From an uncultured Verrucomicrobiota bacterium (lineage in GTDB: Bacteria > Verrucomicrobiota > Kiritimatiellia > CAIQIC01 > Lenti-01), in NCBI GenBank assembly GCA_937860055.1, contig CALMBO010000010.1:1-64000 (forward strand): a stretch of DNA of 64,000 nucleotides. The letters run 5' to 3'. A model generated the notes under the pieces. The model saw only the letters and a program-made list of their open reading frames with translations. It was not told the DNA's origin and did not search any database. Shown piece by piece: positions 33,400-40,614 of this stretch (positions are counted from its first letter, which is position 1; each line of letters opens with the position of its first letter). A program made the position numbers and the translations under genes.

Positions 33400-34722
33400 T
33401 CAGTCAGCCAGTTCGCCCTTGGCGCGCTTCAGGTTCGACAGGGCGGTCAGGTAGTCGTATTGGGCGGCGGCATGGCGGGTTTGCATGGCGGTGACGCCGA
33501 CCTGGGTCTGGAGCAGGATGGCGATGTCGGCCGCGCCCTGCTGGTACTGTTCCTGGACGATGCGCCGGGCTTCTTCGGCGGTTTCGAGGCTCTTGCGGGT
33601 GACTTCGAGGCGCTCCCAAGCCTCTTTTGTGCCGAGGAAGGCCTGCTGCAGGTCGAGGCGGAGATGGAGGCGCGCCTTTTCTTCGTCGGCCTGGGCCGCC
33701 TCCAGTTCGGCGCGGGCGGCCTGGACGGCGGCGCGGGTGCGGGCGCCGTCGAAGATGTTGATTTCGGCCATGACGCCGGCCATGTAGCTGTCTTCGAAGT
33801 CGCGGCCATTGCCGCTGTCGGCATCGAGGGAGCCGAAGGCGCTGACGGTGGGGGCGTAGCCGCCCCTGGCTTTCTTGAGATCCTGCTCTTTGACCCGGCG
33901 CATCAGGCGGGCGGCGCGCATCTCGGGTCGGTTCTCGAAGGCCTCGGGGTCCTTGCACTCCGGCGGCGGGGCGTCGAGGGCCGCCTGGCCGGGGGCTTCG
34001 ATGTTATCGGCGGTGACGAGGTCGTTGCCGATGGCGGCGTTGAGGGCGGCGAGGGCGAGCTGCGCGCCGTTGCGGGCCTTGATGAGTTCCTCGTTGGCCT
34101 GGGCGAGCTGGGTTTCGAGGTTGAGGACGTCGGTCTTGACGGCGCCGCCGGCGGCAAAGCGCTCGCGGGCGATGCGCAGGCTTTCCTCGATGCTCTGGAC
34201 GGCTTTTTCCTGGACGGCGGCGAAGGCCCGGGCCTGGAGGACGCCGTAGAAGCCGCGGGTGACCTCGTGGACGAGCTGGTTGCGGGCGGCGGCGAAAGCC
34301 TCGGCGCTGGCCGCGGCGCCGAAGCGGGCCATGTTCTTGCCGGCGTCGCGCGGGAGATCGAAGAGGCGCCACTGGGCGGTGACGGAGCCGCGCAGGTTGT
34401 CGGTGCCGTCGGGTTCATTGGGATTGAACGCCGGGTCCATCATGTTGAGGCTTCGCTGGTTGAGCGTCATCATGAACGCCTGGGGCGGGTTGTCGCTCAC
34501 CGCGTAATTGGCGGCAAGGCCGACGGAGGGGAAGTAGTAGGACTTCGCCTGGCGCAGCATGGCCTGGGCGGAATCGATGCGGCTTTCGGCGGCCTGCAGG
34601 GTGGGGGAGTTTTCGAGGGCGGCGCGGACGGCGTCGTCGAGCGAGACGGCGCGGGCGGCCGGGGCGGCCAGGAGGGCCGCCAAGGCGGCAAGGCGGATCG
34701 GGCGGGGGAGGGGCATATTCAT
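33400..34722 (-). CDS. TolC-family outer-membrane channel
   Basis: 440 aa from the ATG at 34722 with AAGGAG 7 nt upstream, giving a signal peptide with cleavage near ARA-V. The body has two OEP halves with heptad-rich coiled-coil stretches and the repeats typical of TolC (SPTLQAAESRIDSAQAMLRQ; ERLEVTRKSLETAEEARRIV). It forms the exit duct for the adaptor and pump. Its start shares a base with the ArsR stop (TGATG), so translation is coupled to the repressor. Confidence 0.88.
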   Translation of the reverse strand: MNMPLPRPIRLAALAALLAAPAARAVSLDDAVRAALENSPTLQAAESRIDSAQAMLRQAKSYYFPSVGLAANYAVSDNPPQAFMMTLNQRSLNMMDPAFNPNEPDGTDNLRGSVTAQWRLFDLPRDAGKNMARFGAAASAEAFAAARNQLVHEVTRGFYGVLQARAFAAVQEKAVQSIEESLRIARERFAAGGAVKTDVLNLETQLAQANEELIKARNGAQLALAALNAAIGNDLVTADNIEAPGQAALDAPPPECKDPEAFENRPEMRAARLMRRVKEQDLKKARGGYAPTVSAFGSLDADSGNGRDFEDSYMAGVMAEINIFDGARTRAAVQAARAELEAAQADEEKARLHLRLDLQQAFLGTKEAWERLEVTRKSLETAEEARRIVQEQYQQGAADIAILLQTQVGVTAMQTRHAAAQYDYLTALSNLKRAKGELAD

Positions 34723-35042
34723 CAGGCAGCTCCTTTCTTGGCGCGCATGCAGTTCAGAATGGTGAGGGACCGGCGGTCGCCGACGGAGTACCAGACCTCC
34801 TTGCCTCGGCGCTGGCGGGCGACAAGGCCGGCGCGGAGCATTTTCTGAAGGTGGTTGGAGACGACGGCCTGGGGCAGGCCGAGGCGCTCCATCAGGACAT
34901 GGACGGGGACGGAGTCCTCGGTTTCGAGGATGTCGACGATCTTGAGGCGGTAGGGGTGGGCGAGGAGCTTGAGCACCTTGGCCATCCGGGCCAGATCCGC
35001 GATCGAGAGGTTCTGGGGGCAGGGCTGGGGTTTCACTTTCAT
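34722..35042 (-). CDS. ArsR-family transcriptional repressor of the efflux operon
   Basis: 106 aa from the ATG at 35042; the ATG at 35054 is in frame but has no ribosome site. The winged helix has LLAHPYRLKIVDIL, LGLPQAVVSNHLQKM and RGKEVWYSVGD. It lacks the alpha-3 ELCVCDL-type metal cysteines of classic ArsR. Two cysteines remain, Cys8 (PQPCPQ) and Cys98 (NCMR), which could form a redox or sulfur-responsive pair. It is the first gene, overlapping TolC. An operator overlaps its promoter, so it is probably autoregulatory. Confidence 0.88.
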   Translation of the reverse strand: MKVKPQPCPQNLSIADLARMAKVLKLLAHPYRLKIVDILETEDSVPVHVLMERLGLPQAVVSNHLQKMLRAGLVARQRRGKEVWYSVGDRRSLTILNCMRAKKGAA

Positions 35043-35077
35043 GACTCCTAACATATATCATTACTAATATATGTCAA
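35040..35077 (-). promoter_or_regulatory. Promoter embedded in a perfect palindromic operator
   Basis: On the minus strand TTGACA (35077-35072), a 16-nt spacer and TATGTT (35055-35050) look like a sigma-70 promoter. A perfect inverted repeat ACATATAT-N8-ATATATGT (35051-35074) covers the spacer and parts of both hexamers, so bound ArsR would block RNA polymerase. Only 7 nt separate the -10 from the ATG at 35042, so the arsR message may be nearly leaderless. Confidence 0.75.
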
Positions 35078-35099
35078 TAATCGAATATGAGATTTTTCC

Positions 35100-35681
35100 C
35101 TAGGGAGTGGCGGCGGGCAGTTTCCGGAAGGAATAGAGCGGCTCGGCGTCGAAGAATTCCGGATCGGCGAGCTGGGCGCGGAGGAAGGCCTCGGAATCGG
35201 CGGTGGTTCCGGTCAGGGCGTAGCCGTCGTTTGGGGAGCCCCCGGCCAGCAGGGGGGCCTGGGACCGGGCGGCGCGGTCTCCGAAGGATTCGAGGTCGAT
35301 GGCGTGGAGGCGCAGGGAATTCCCCTCCAGGATGGATTGGAACAGCAGATGGCCCGGCAGGAGGACGCAGCCATTCAGGTTGCCGGGATCGCCCGGTCCG
35401 ACCACGAGCAGAAGCGTGTCGTCGATGCGATGGAGGGTGGCCACAAAGCGGCTGATGTCCCTGCCGTTCTGCACGAGGAGGACGTCATAGCCGGAATCGG
35501 AGTCGGAGGCGCCGGTGAAAAAGGCGGTGCATTTGCCTTCGGCGTCGTGCCATGTGCCGAGCAGGGAAGGGTCCTCCACAAGGGACTCGTCGGAAAGCCA
35601 GGGTTTGACGGACTGCACGACGCATCCGGCGCCGAAAAGGCAGGCGACCAGCAACAGGACCGGACCAGCGGACTTGTTCAT
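35100..35681 (-). CDS. Predicted lipoprotein
   Basis: 193 aa. N-terminal signal peptide with a lipobox LFGAGC (Cys at about residue 20), so export and lipidation are predicted. After that come KPWLSDESLVEDPSLLGTW, a likely start of a beta-rich lipocalin- or DUF-like body, and DRAARSQAPLLAGG. I do not recognise the family. It is located between the ArsR promoter and the EamA gene, on the same strand as the pump; no shared function is implied. Confidence 0.65.
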   Translation of the reverse strand: MNKSAGPVLLLVACLFGAGCVVQSVKPWLSDESLVEDPSLLGTWHDAEGKCTAFFTGASDSDSGYDVLLVQNGRDISRFVATLHRIDDTLLLVVGPGDPGNLNGCVLLPGHLLFQSILEGNSLRLHAIDLESFGDRAARSQAPLLAGGSPNDGYALTGTTADSEAFLRAQLADPEFFDAEPLYSFRKLPAATP

Positions 35682-35765
35682 CTCGACCTCCGGGGTGGGC
35701 TACACTCTCCTGAACAGAGGAAGCCTAATCATTTTCCCCCGGAGAAGCAAGGGGGCCGGGGAGGG

Positions 35766-36605
35766 CTAGGATTTGCGGACGGGGAGGAGGGCCACTCCGA
35801 TGAGGAGGGCGCCGGCCAAGAGGGTGTAGAGGTTGGCGGATTCGTGGAAGAAGAGGAGGGAGACGGCGACGCCGACGGGGATCTTGAGGTTGTTCATGAC
35901 GGCGAGGCGGCCGGTGGAGACGAGGCGGGCGCCGCGGTTCCAGAGGAAGAAGCAGATGCCGGAAGCGACGACGCCGAGATAGGCGAGGGTGGCCCACTGG
36001 AGGAGGGAGGGGGCGGGCGGGGCGTCGGCGAGCGCGAGCGGCAGGGCCATGGGGGTGAGGACGGCAAAGCCGCCGAAATGGAGCCAGAAAAAGACGCGGT
36101 GGTCGGGAACGGGTTGCGGCAGGCGGGCCATGATGGCGCGATAGGCGAGCTGGCCGGCGGCGAAGCAGAGGTTGGACGCCTGCACGAGCAGGAAGCCGAC
36201 AAGGGGGGCGGAGGATTCCAGTTCGGCCCATTTGATGATGGCGGCGCCGCCGACGGCCAGCGAAGCGGCCAGGAAATTGAAGGGGCGGAACTTCCGGCCG
36301 AAAAGATCGCTGAGGACGGCGACCAGGATGGGGGTCATGACGGTGAAGAGGGCGACTTCGTGGGACTTGAGATAGCGGAAGCTGGTCATGTAGGCGAGGT
36401 ACATGAGGCCGAACTGGACGGCGCCGGTGCCGAAGAGGGCGAGCGCGGATTTCCAGGGGAGGCGGCGGACGAAGGGGAGGAAGACGAGGGCGGAAAGGGC
36501 CAGGCGGATCCAGGCCATCCACGCGGGGGAAAGGCCGGCCAGCGTGTTGCCGATGAGTCCGAATGAAAACGCCCAGACGAACGATACGATGACGAGATAA
36601 ATCAT
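35766..36605 (-). CDS. EamA-family (DMT) transporter
   Basis: 279 aa with about ten hydrophobic helices in two repeated halves, starting MIYLVIVSFVWAFSFGLIG and with the family pattern of small residues in the helices (for example SHEVALFTVMTPILVAVLSD and LKIPVGVAVSLLFFHE). Such proteins export or import amino acids or other metabolites across the inner membrane. Its start is 56 nt from a bidirectional terminator at 36.66 kb that isolates it from the sigma-factor cassette upstream. Substrate unknown. Confidence 0.85.
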   Translation of the reverse strand: MIYLVIVSFVWAFSFGLIGNTLAGLSPAWMAWIRLALSALVFLPFVRRLPWKSALALFGTGAVQFGLMYLAYMTSFRYLKSHEVALFTVMTPILVAVLSDLFGRKFRPFNFLAASLAVGGAAIIKWAELESSAPLVGFLLVQASNLCFAAGQLAYRAIMARLPQPVPDHRVFFWLHFGGFAVLTPMALPLALADAPPAPSLLQWATLAYLGVVASGICFFLWNRGARLVSTGRLAVMNNLKIPVGVAVSLLFFHESANLYTLLAGALLIGVALLPVRKS

Positions 36606-36661
36606 GGGGCGGAAGTATGGCGGATGTCTTCCGCCAGAAAAGGAAATTCCCTAAAAAAATG

Positions 36662-36687
36662 AAAACCCCGCCGGAAGGCGGGGTTTT
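36662..36687. terminator. Bidirectional intrinsic terminator
   Basis: AAAACCCCGCC (36662-36672), a GGAA loop, and GGCGGGGTTTT (36677-36687) make a perfect 11-bp stem with A and T tracts at the two bases, fitting both strands. It lies 22 nt after the stop of the exported coiled-coil gene on the minus strand. Confidence 0.85.
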
Positions 36688-36709
36688 CGGTGTTCCCGGA
36701 GGAGAGGAC

Positions 36710-37354
36710 TTATTCCCCGGGAGGAGGAGGGGCCATTTCATCCCCTTCTGCGGGAGGCGGAGACATGCCGCCGCAATCGGGGCCGCCTTCGGGCCTGCCG
36801 CCCTTGGCATGGGGGAAGTCCTTGAACCGGTCGGGCCGCTGCGGGCGTTCGCCGGAGAGGATGCGCTGGGTCTGCTCTTCGATGAGGCTGTCGCGGTTCG
36901 TCTTGGATTCCTCGACCTTGGCCTTGAGGGCGGCGAGGCGTTCCTCGGCCTGGGCGAGGCGCTTTTCCTGCATGGCCTGCATGCGGTTGGCGACTTCGCC
37001 GAGCTTGGCGCGGAGCTGGGCGACGATTTCGGCCTTGGCGGCCTCGTTGGTGACGGTGCGGGCGGCCTGGCCGAGGGCGCGGATGGCCTGGTGGTCGGCC
37101 TTCATCTGTTCCATCATCGCGGGATCCATCGGACCGCCGGGACGGTCGCCGCCGCGCTTGTCCTGGCCCCAGGACTTCCGGTCGCCCCGGTCGCGGTCTC
37201 CGCCGCCTTGCCGGTCCTGCCATCCTTGCGGGCCGCCTTCGTCGTGGCTCCAGGCCTTGCCGTGGCTGCTTTCCTGTTCATTGTCGCCTTCTTCCGCGAA
37301 GGCGGTGCCTGCCGCGAGGGCGGCGATGGCGATCATCAGCATGTATTTCTTCAT
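36710..37354 (-). CDS. Exported charged coiled-coil protein
   Basis: 214 aa from the ATG at 37354 (AGGAG 8 nt upstream). Signal peptide MKKYMLMIAIAALAAGTAFA, then a charged Gly/Asp/Arg-rich stretch (residues about 28-75), a helical coiled-coil block (MEQMKADHQAIRALGQAART and AQAEERLAALKAKVEESK), and a proline-rich C-terminus ending PPPPGE. It is likely a periplasmic, Spy/CnrR-like or scaffold-like protein; no catalytic motif. It follows the ECF sigma and anti-sigma genes by 28 nt and may be the operon's output or its sensor. Confidence 0.7.
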   Translation of the reverse strand: MKKYMLMIAIAALAAGTAFAEEGDNEQESSHGKAWSHDEGGPQGWQDRQGGGDRDRGDRKSWGQDKRGGDRPGGPMDPAMMEQMKADHQAIRALGQAARTVTNEAAKAEIVAQLRAKLGEVANRMQAMQEKRLAQAEERLAALKAKVEESKTNRDSLIEEQTQRILSGERPQRPDRFKDFPHAKGGRPEGGPDCGGMSPPPAEGDEMAPPPPGE

Positions 37355-37382
37355 GGATTTCTCCTGTGGGTTGTTGTGTTTC

Positions 37383-37838
37383 TCAAAGTTCCGTGATTTC
37401 GAGGGAGTCGCCCGAGGAAATGGCGAGGAGGAGGTTTTCCAGCTCGGTGAATTCGGCGTCGAGCGGATCGGTCCAGTCCTCCTCTTCCGCCGCGGCGGCG
37501 GCGGATTCGGACGAGACCGGGGCCGGAGCATGGAAGGTTCGGACGCCGACGAGGAGGGCGAGGGCGGCGGCGGCGGCGAGCGCGGGCTTCCACGCGGGGC
37601 GGAAGGCGCGCGCGGGCGCCTGATCCTGCCGCAGGCGCGCGGCGATGCGGGCGGCGGCATCGGGAGCAGGCCGGGCCGCGGGGGCGGGGATGGCGGCGGA
37701 AATCCGATGGAGCCGGTCGCGGAGCCGGCGCGCCTCGGGCGAGGCGGCCAAGGCGGCATCGAGCCGCCGGCGCTGCGCGGGGGAGAGTTCGCCGGACTGT
37801 TCGAGGAGGAGGAGTTGTTCGAGTTCTTTCGCGTTCAT
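37383..37838 (-). CDS. Putative anti-sigma factor (membrane)
   Basis: 151 aa. N-terminal acidic helical part (ELEQLLLLEQSGELSPAQRR), a Pro/Ala/Arg-rich linker, one transmembrane helix (about residues 84-100, LAAAAALALLVGVRTF), and an acidic C-terminus (EEEDWTDPL). Topology fits an anti-sigma factor, but no zinc HXXXCXXC motif is visible. It overlaps the sigma gene by ATGA, the classic arrangement for a sigma/anti-sigma pair. Identity is inferred from this context. Confidence 0.7.
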   Translation of the reverse strand: MNAKELEQLLLLEQSGELSPAQRRRLDAALAASPEARRLRDRLHRISAAIPAPAARPAPDAAARIAARLRQDQAPARAFRPAWKPALAAAAALALLVGVRTFHAPAPVSSESAAAAAEEEDWTDPLDAEFTELENLLLAISSGDSLEITEL

Positions 37839-38449
37839 GGTCCAGTCTCCTGCAGTTCACGATAGGCGGGGGCGAGGGTGGCGCGGAGCTTTTCCAGCGC
37901 ATACTGCATGCGGGCGAGGGCGGTATTGATGGAGCAGCGCTGGATGCGGGCGATCTCCTTGAAGGGGAGGCCGGCGTCCATGCGGAGCCAGAAAACCTCG
38001 CGCTGTTCGACGGGAAGAAGGGCGGCGGCGGCTTCGATGTGGCGGCCGAGGTCGCGTCCGGCGGCTTCGTCGGCGGGCGAGAGGGCGGCGGCGGGAATCC
38101 GGTCGGCCAGCGGTTCGCCGCTTTCCGGAAGGGGGGCGTCGAGGGAGCAGTCCGGCTTGCGGCGGCGGGCGGCATCGATGACGAGGTTGTGGGCGATGCG
38201 GAACAGCCAGCCGGGCAGGTTCTTTTGGCGGAAGATGTTCATGTGTTCGATGGCGCGGACCCAGGTTTCCTGGAACCACTCGTCGGCCTCGCCGGGGTTC
38301 GCGGCGAAGCGGGACAGGAAGCCGAAGAGGGGGCGCTTGTATTTCTCGACGAGGCGGCCGAGGGCGTCGGCATCGCCGCGGCGGTAGGCTGCCAGGAGTT
38401 TCGCATCGTCGTCTTCCAATGCCGGGTTTGTTTCCACGGGTCCTTTCAT
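37835..38449 (-). CDS. ECF RNA polymerase sigma factor
   Basis: 204 aa from the ATG at 38449; an in-frame start at 38554 is rejected because it would translate a palindromic intergenic repeat. Region 2 has LVEKYKRPLFGFLSRF and DEWFQETWVRAIEH followed by FRQKNLPGWLFRIAHNLVIDAARR; region 4 has LLPVEQREVFWLRMDAGLPFKEIARI. These are typical group 4 (ECF) features. It should direct RNA polymerase at promoters including probably its own operon. It is co-transcribed with the anti-sigma and exported coiled-coil genes. Confidence 0.92.
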   Translation of the reverse strand: MKGPVETNPALEDDDAKLLAAYRRGDADALGRLVEKYKRPLFGFLSRFAANPGEADEWFQETWVRAIEHMNIFRQKNLPGWLFRIAHNLVIDAARRRKPDCSLDAPLPESGEPLADRIPAAALSPADEAAGRDLGRHIEAAAALLPVEQREVFWLRMDAGLPFKEIARIQRCSINTALARMQYALEKLRATLAPAYRELQETGP

Positions 38450-38494
38450 GACAGATAACGGACGGGGGGCGGGTTTTATTGTCCGCCGCCGGAA

Positions 38495-38536
38495 TTTTTC
38501 CACGGTGTGGAAAACATTTTTCCACAGTGTGGAAAA
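38495..38536. repeat. Pair of TTTTCCACA palindromes
   Basis: Two units in the sigma-factor leader: TTTTTCCACGGTGTGGAAAA (38495-38514) and TTTTTCCACAGTGTGGAAAA (38517-38536). The second is a palindrome around a central base. Three of the nine-mers in the pair equal the relaxed DnaA-box consensus TTWTNCACA. The same family forms a triplet at 59985-60056. The rest of the 38450-38629 gap holds no gene. Confidence 0.8.
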
Positions 38537-38629
38537 CTCCGGGCCGGCGTTCAAGCCGGGAGGGGCGGTTCGCCGGCATCCCGGGACATGAGGAAGGCGG
38601 CCGCGGCGGACGCGGGGGTTTTCGGATGC

Positions 38630-39388
38630 CTAGGGCTGGGTCCAGGAGGCGGCGGCCGCGATGTAGTCCTGGTCTTCCTGGACGAGGCCGGATTTCTTGA
38701 TCTGGAAGCGGGAGCCATCCGCCTTTTCGAGGACGACGGCGGCACCCAGATCCTGGACGAGGGCGGCTTCGAGGGTCTTGCCGCTGGCGGACTGCCAGAT
38801 GCGCATTTCCTTCTGTGCGGCGTCGGTGGCGGCGGGTTCGGGCGCCGGGGCCGGGGCGGGGGCGTTGGCGGATGGAACCGGGGTGGCCGGGGCCGGAACG
38901 CGGGCCGTCGCCGGGGTGCTGGGAGTTCCCAGGGATCCGCCGCTCTGCTTGAACCGGGAGATGGCCTGCTTGGCATCCTGGAGGGATTTGGTCATTTCCG
39001 AGGGGCTTCCATACGGGACGATGGCGATGGTTTTTTCCATGCCGGCATCCATGACGGCGACGCGCGGGATGTACATGCCGGCTTCCGGGGAGGAGAGGGC
39101 GCTGAGGGCGGCGGGGGGGAGTTTGACCGCTCCGGGGCCGGGGTAATAGACAAGGACGGCCTTGGTCTTGAGTTCGCTGGCCATCCGCTGGCTGGCGTCG
39201 GTGCTGAGACAGCAGCTGGTGTTTTCGTCCGTGAAGAGGAAGGCGATCGGCTTGCCCTTGGCGAGGGCTTCGGCCTTGGCCTGCTCCAGCTCGTTCATCC
39301 GGTAGACGGAGCTCGGCAGCTTGAAGGCGCCCGAGGCGGCGGAGGCGGCCATGGAGACGATCAGAAGAAAGGCGGTGAATGTCTTCAT
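38630..39388 (-). CDS. Exported protein with C-terminal SHD1-like domain
   Basis: 252 aa from the ATG at 39388. Signal peptide MKTFTAFLLIVSMAASAASG, then a thioredoxin-fold-like middle region with a CC pair (TSCCLST) in a FLFTDENTS context, a Pro/Ala-rich linker (PAPATPVPSANAPAPAPAPE), and a C-terminal stretch MRIWQSASGKTLEAALVQ... AVVLEKADGSRFQIKKSGL matching the SLA1 homology domain 1 (SHD1) often found in planctomycete-verrucomicrobial proteins. Function unknown; perhaps a periplasmic or surface protein. Confidence 0.72.
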   Translation of the reverse strand: MKTFTAFLLIVSMAASAASGAFKLPSSVYRMNELEQAKAEALAKGKPIAFLFTDENTSCCLSTDASQRMASELKTKAVLVYYPGPGAVKLPPAALSALSSPEAGMYIPRVAVMDAGMEKTIAIVPYGSPSEMTKSLQDAKQAISRFKQSGGSLGTPSTPATARVPAPATPVPSANAPAPAPAPEPAATDAAQKEMRIWQSASGKTLEAALVQDLGAAVVLEKADGSRFQIKKSGLVQEDQDYIAAAASWTQP

Positions 39389-39515
39389 TTCACGATCCGT
39401 TTTCAATTTCCCCGGGAGATCCACAACGGCGGTACTATGGCGCTGGATGGCGCGGAGGTCAAGACCGGGAGGCGCCCCCTGCGCGCGGGGGCGCGGAAGG
39501 CGGCGGAAGGAAAAA

Positions 39516-40601
39516 TCAGGCGGCGGGAGGCGGGGGCGGGGATTTCTTCTTGGCGTATTTTTTGCCGGAGCCCATGAGGACGGCGAGGGGAGCGAGGGCG
39601 GGGATGTGGGCGAGGGTGATCTGGATGGCGGCGGCGATGGGCACGGCGAGGAGCGCGCCGGTGATGCCCCACAGCCAGCCCCAGAAGACGAGGAAGAGCA
39701 GGATGACGACGGGGGAGAGGTTGAGGCGGTCGCCGTAGACCTTCGGGGCGATGAAGTTGCCCAGCGTCTGCTGGATGGCGAACAGGACGCCGGCGGTGGC
39801 GGCGGCGGGCCAGAGATCGGGGGCGTGCTGGGCGAGGGCCGTGAGGACGGGCGGGATGCTGGCGACAATCGAGCCGATGGTGGGGATGAAATTGAGGACG
39901 AAGGCGAGGAGGCCCCAGGCGAAGGCGAATTCCACGCCCAGCCAGGCGAGGGCGCCCCAGACGCACAGGCCGGTGACGAAGGAGATGACGAAGAGCGCGC
40001 CGAGATAGGCGCCGATCTGGCGGGAGATGATGTTGGAGATGTTGATGAAGGCCTCGGCGCGCCCGGGGGAGAAGGCGGCGCGGAGCTTGTCGTTGGCGTA
40101 GGGCTTGGCGAGGAGCATGAAGACGAGGAAGATCAGCACGAGGATGGTGTTGGAGATGAAGGTGATGAAGAAGCGGGAGGTCTTCAGGACGAGGGGGCCG
40201 AGCTGGGCGTTCCAGTCGGTTTCCTTGAGGACGGAGGCGGGGATGGAGAGCTGGTCGCCGTATTGGGCAAGGATTCCGGCGAGGCGGACCTGGTATTCGG
40301 GGAAGGCCTTGGCGAAGCCGAGGAGGCGCTGCTGGACGACGAGGCCGCCGCCCCAGGCGGCGAGCAGGAGCAGCACGACGACGCAGGAAACGGCGAGGAT
40401 GGCGGGGAAGCGGAGGCGCCGGACGAGGAACGTCACGACGGGAGCAAGCAGATAGCTGAGGAACCACGCGATGAGCAGGGGGATGACGACCGCTTGCGCG
40501 ACCTTGAGCACGGCGCCCACGGCGATGACGGCGAGGAGGCCGAGGGAGAGGGCGGTGGTGTTGATGCGCTGCGGACGGAGGTTGGGATCGCTGGTGTTCA
40601 T
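39516..40601 (-). CDS. AI-2E-family transporter (TqsA/PerM-like)
   Basis: 361 aa from the ATG at 40601 (AGGAAAG 6-7 nt upstream). Hydrophobic helices such as LLAVIAVGAVLKVAQAVVIP and AWFLSYLLAPVVTFLVRRL, the family's central soluble part, and the GxxLAVPxAAxI-like end (GALLAVPIAAAIQITL). Members of this family have been linked to signal or cation transport; the substrate is uncertain. C-terminus ends with KKSPPPPPAA. It follows prepilin peptidase by 13 nt. Confidence 0.87.
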   Translation of the reverse strand: MNTSDPNLRPQRINTTALSLGLLAVIAVGAVLKVAQAVVIPLLIAWFLSYLLAPVVTFLVRRLRFPAILAVSCVVVLLLLAAWGGGLVVQQRLLGFAKAFPEYQVRLAGILAQYGDQLSIPASVLKETDWNAQLGPLVLKTSRFFITFISNTILVLIFLVFMLLAKPYANDKLRAAFSPGRAEAFINISNIISRQIGAYLGALFVISFVTGLCVWGALAWLGVEFAFAWGLLAFVLNFIPTIGSIVASIPPVLTALAQHAPDLWPAAATAGVLFAIQQTLGNFIAPKVYGDRLNLSPVVILLFLVFWGWLWGITGALLAVPIAAAIQITLAHIPALAPLAVLMGSGKKYAKKKSPPPPPAA

Positions 40602-40614
40602 GGTGCTTTCCTGA

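Noticed and set aside
29724-33494. Very long open frame (1256 codons) on the plus strand
   Set aside because: It is antisense to the RND pump and adaptor genes, its translation is repetitive Gly/Asp/Val-rich, and no ribosome site or family motif is seen. High GC makes such antisense frames common.
37835-38554. Longer sigma-factor start at 38554
   Set aside because: The extra residues translate the TTTTCCACA palindrome pair and have no homology to region 1 or 2 of ECF factors; the ATG at 38449 is preferred.
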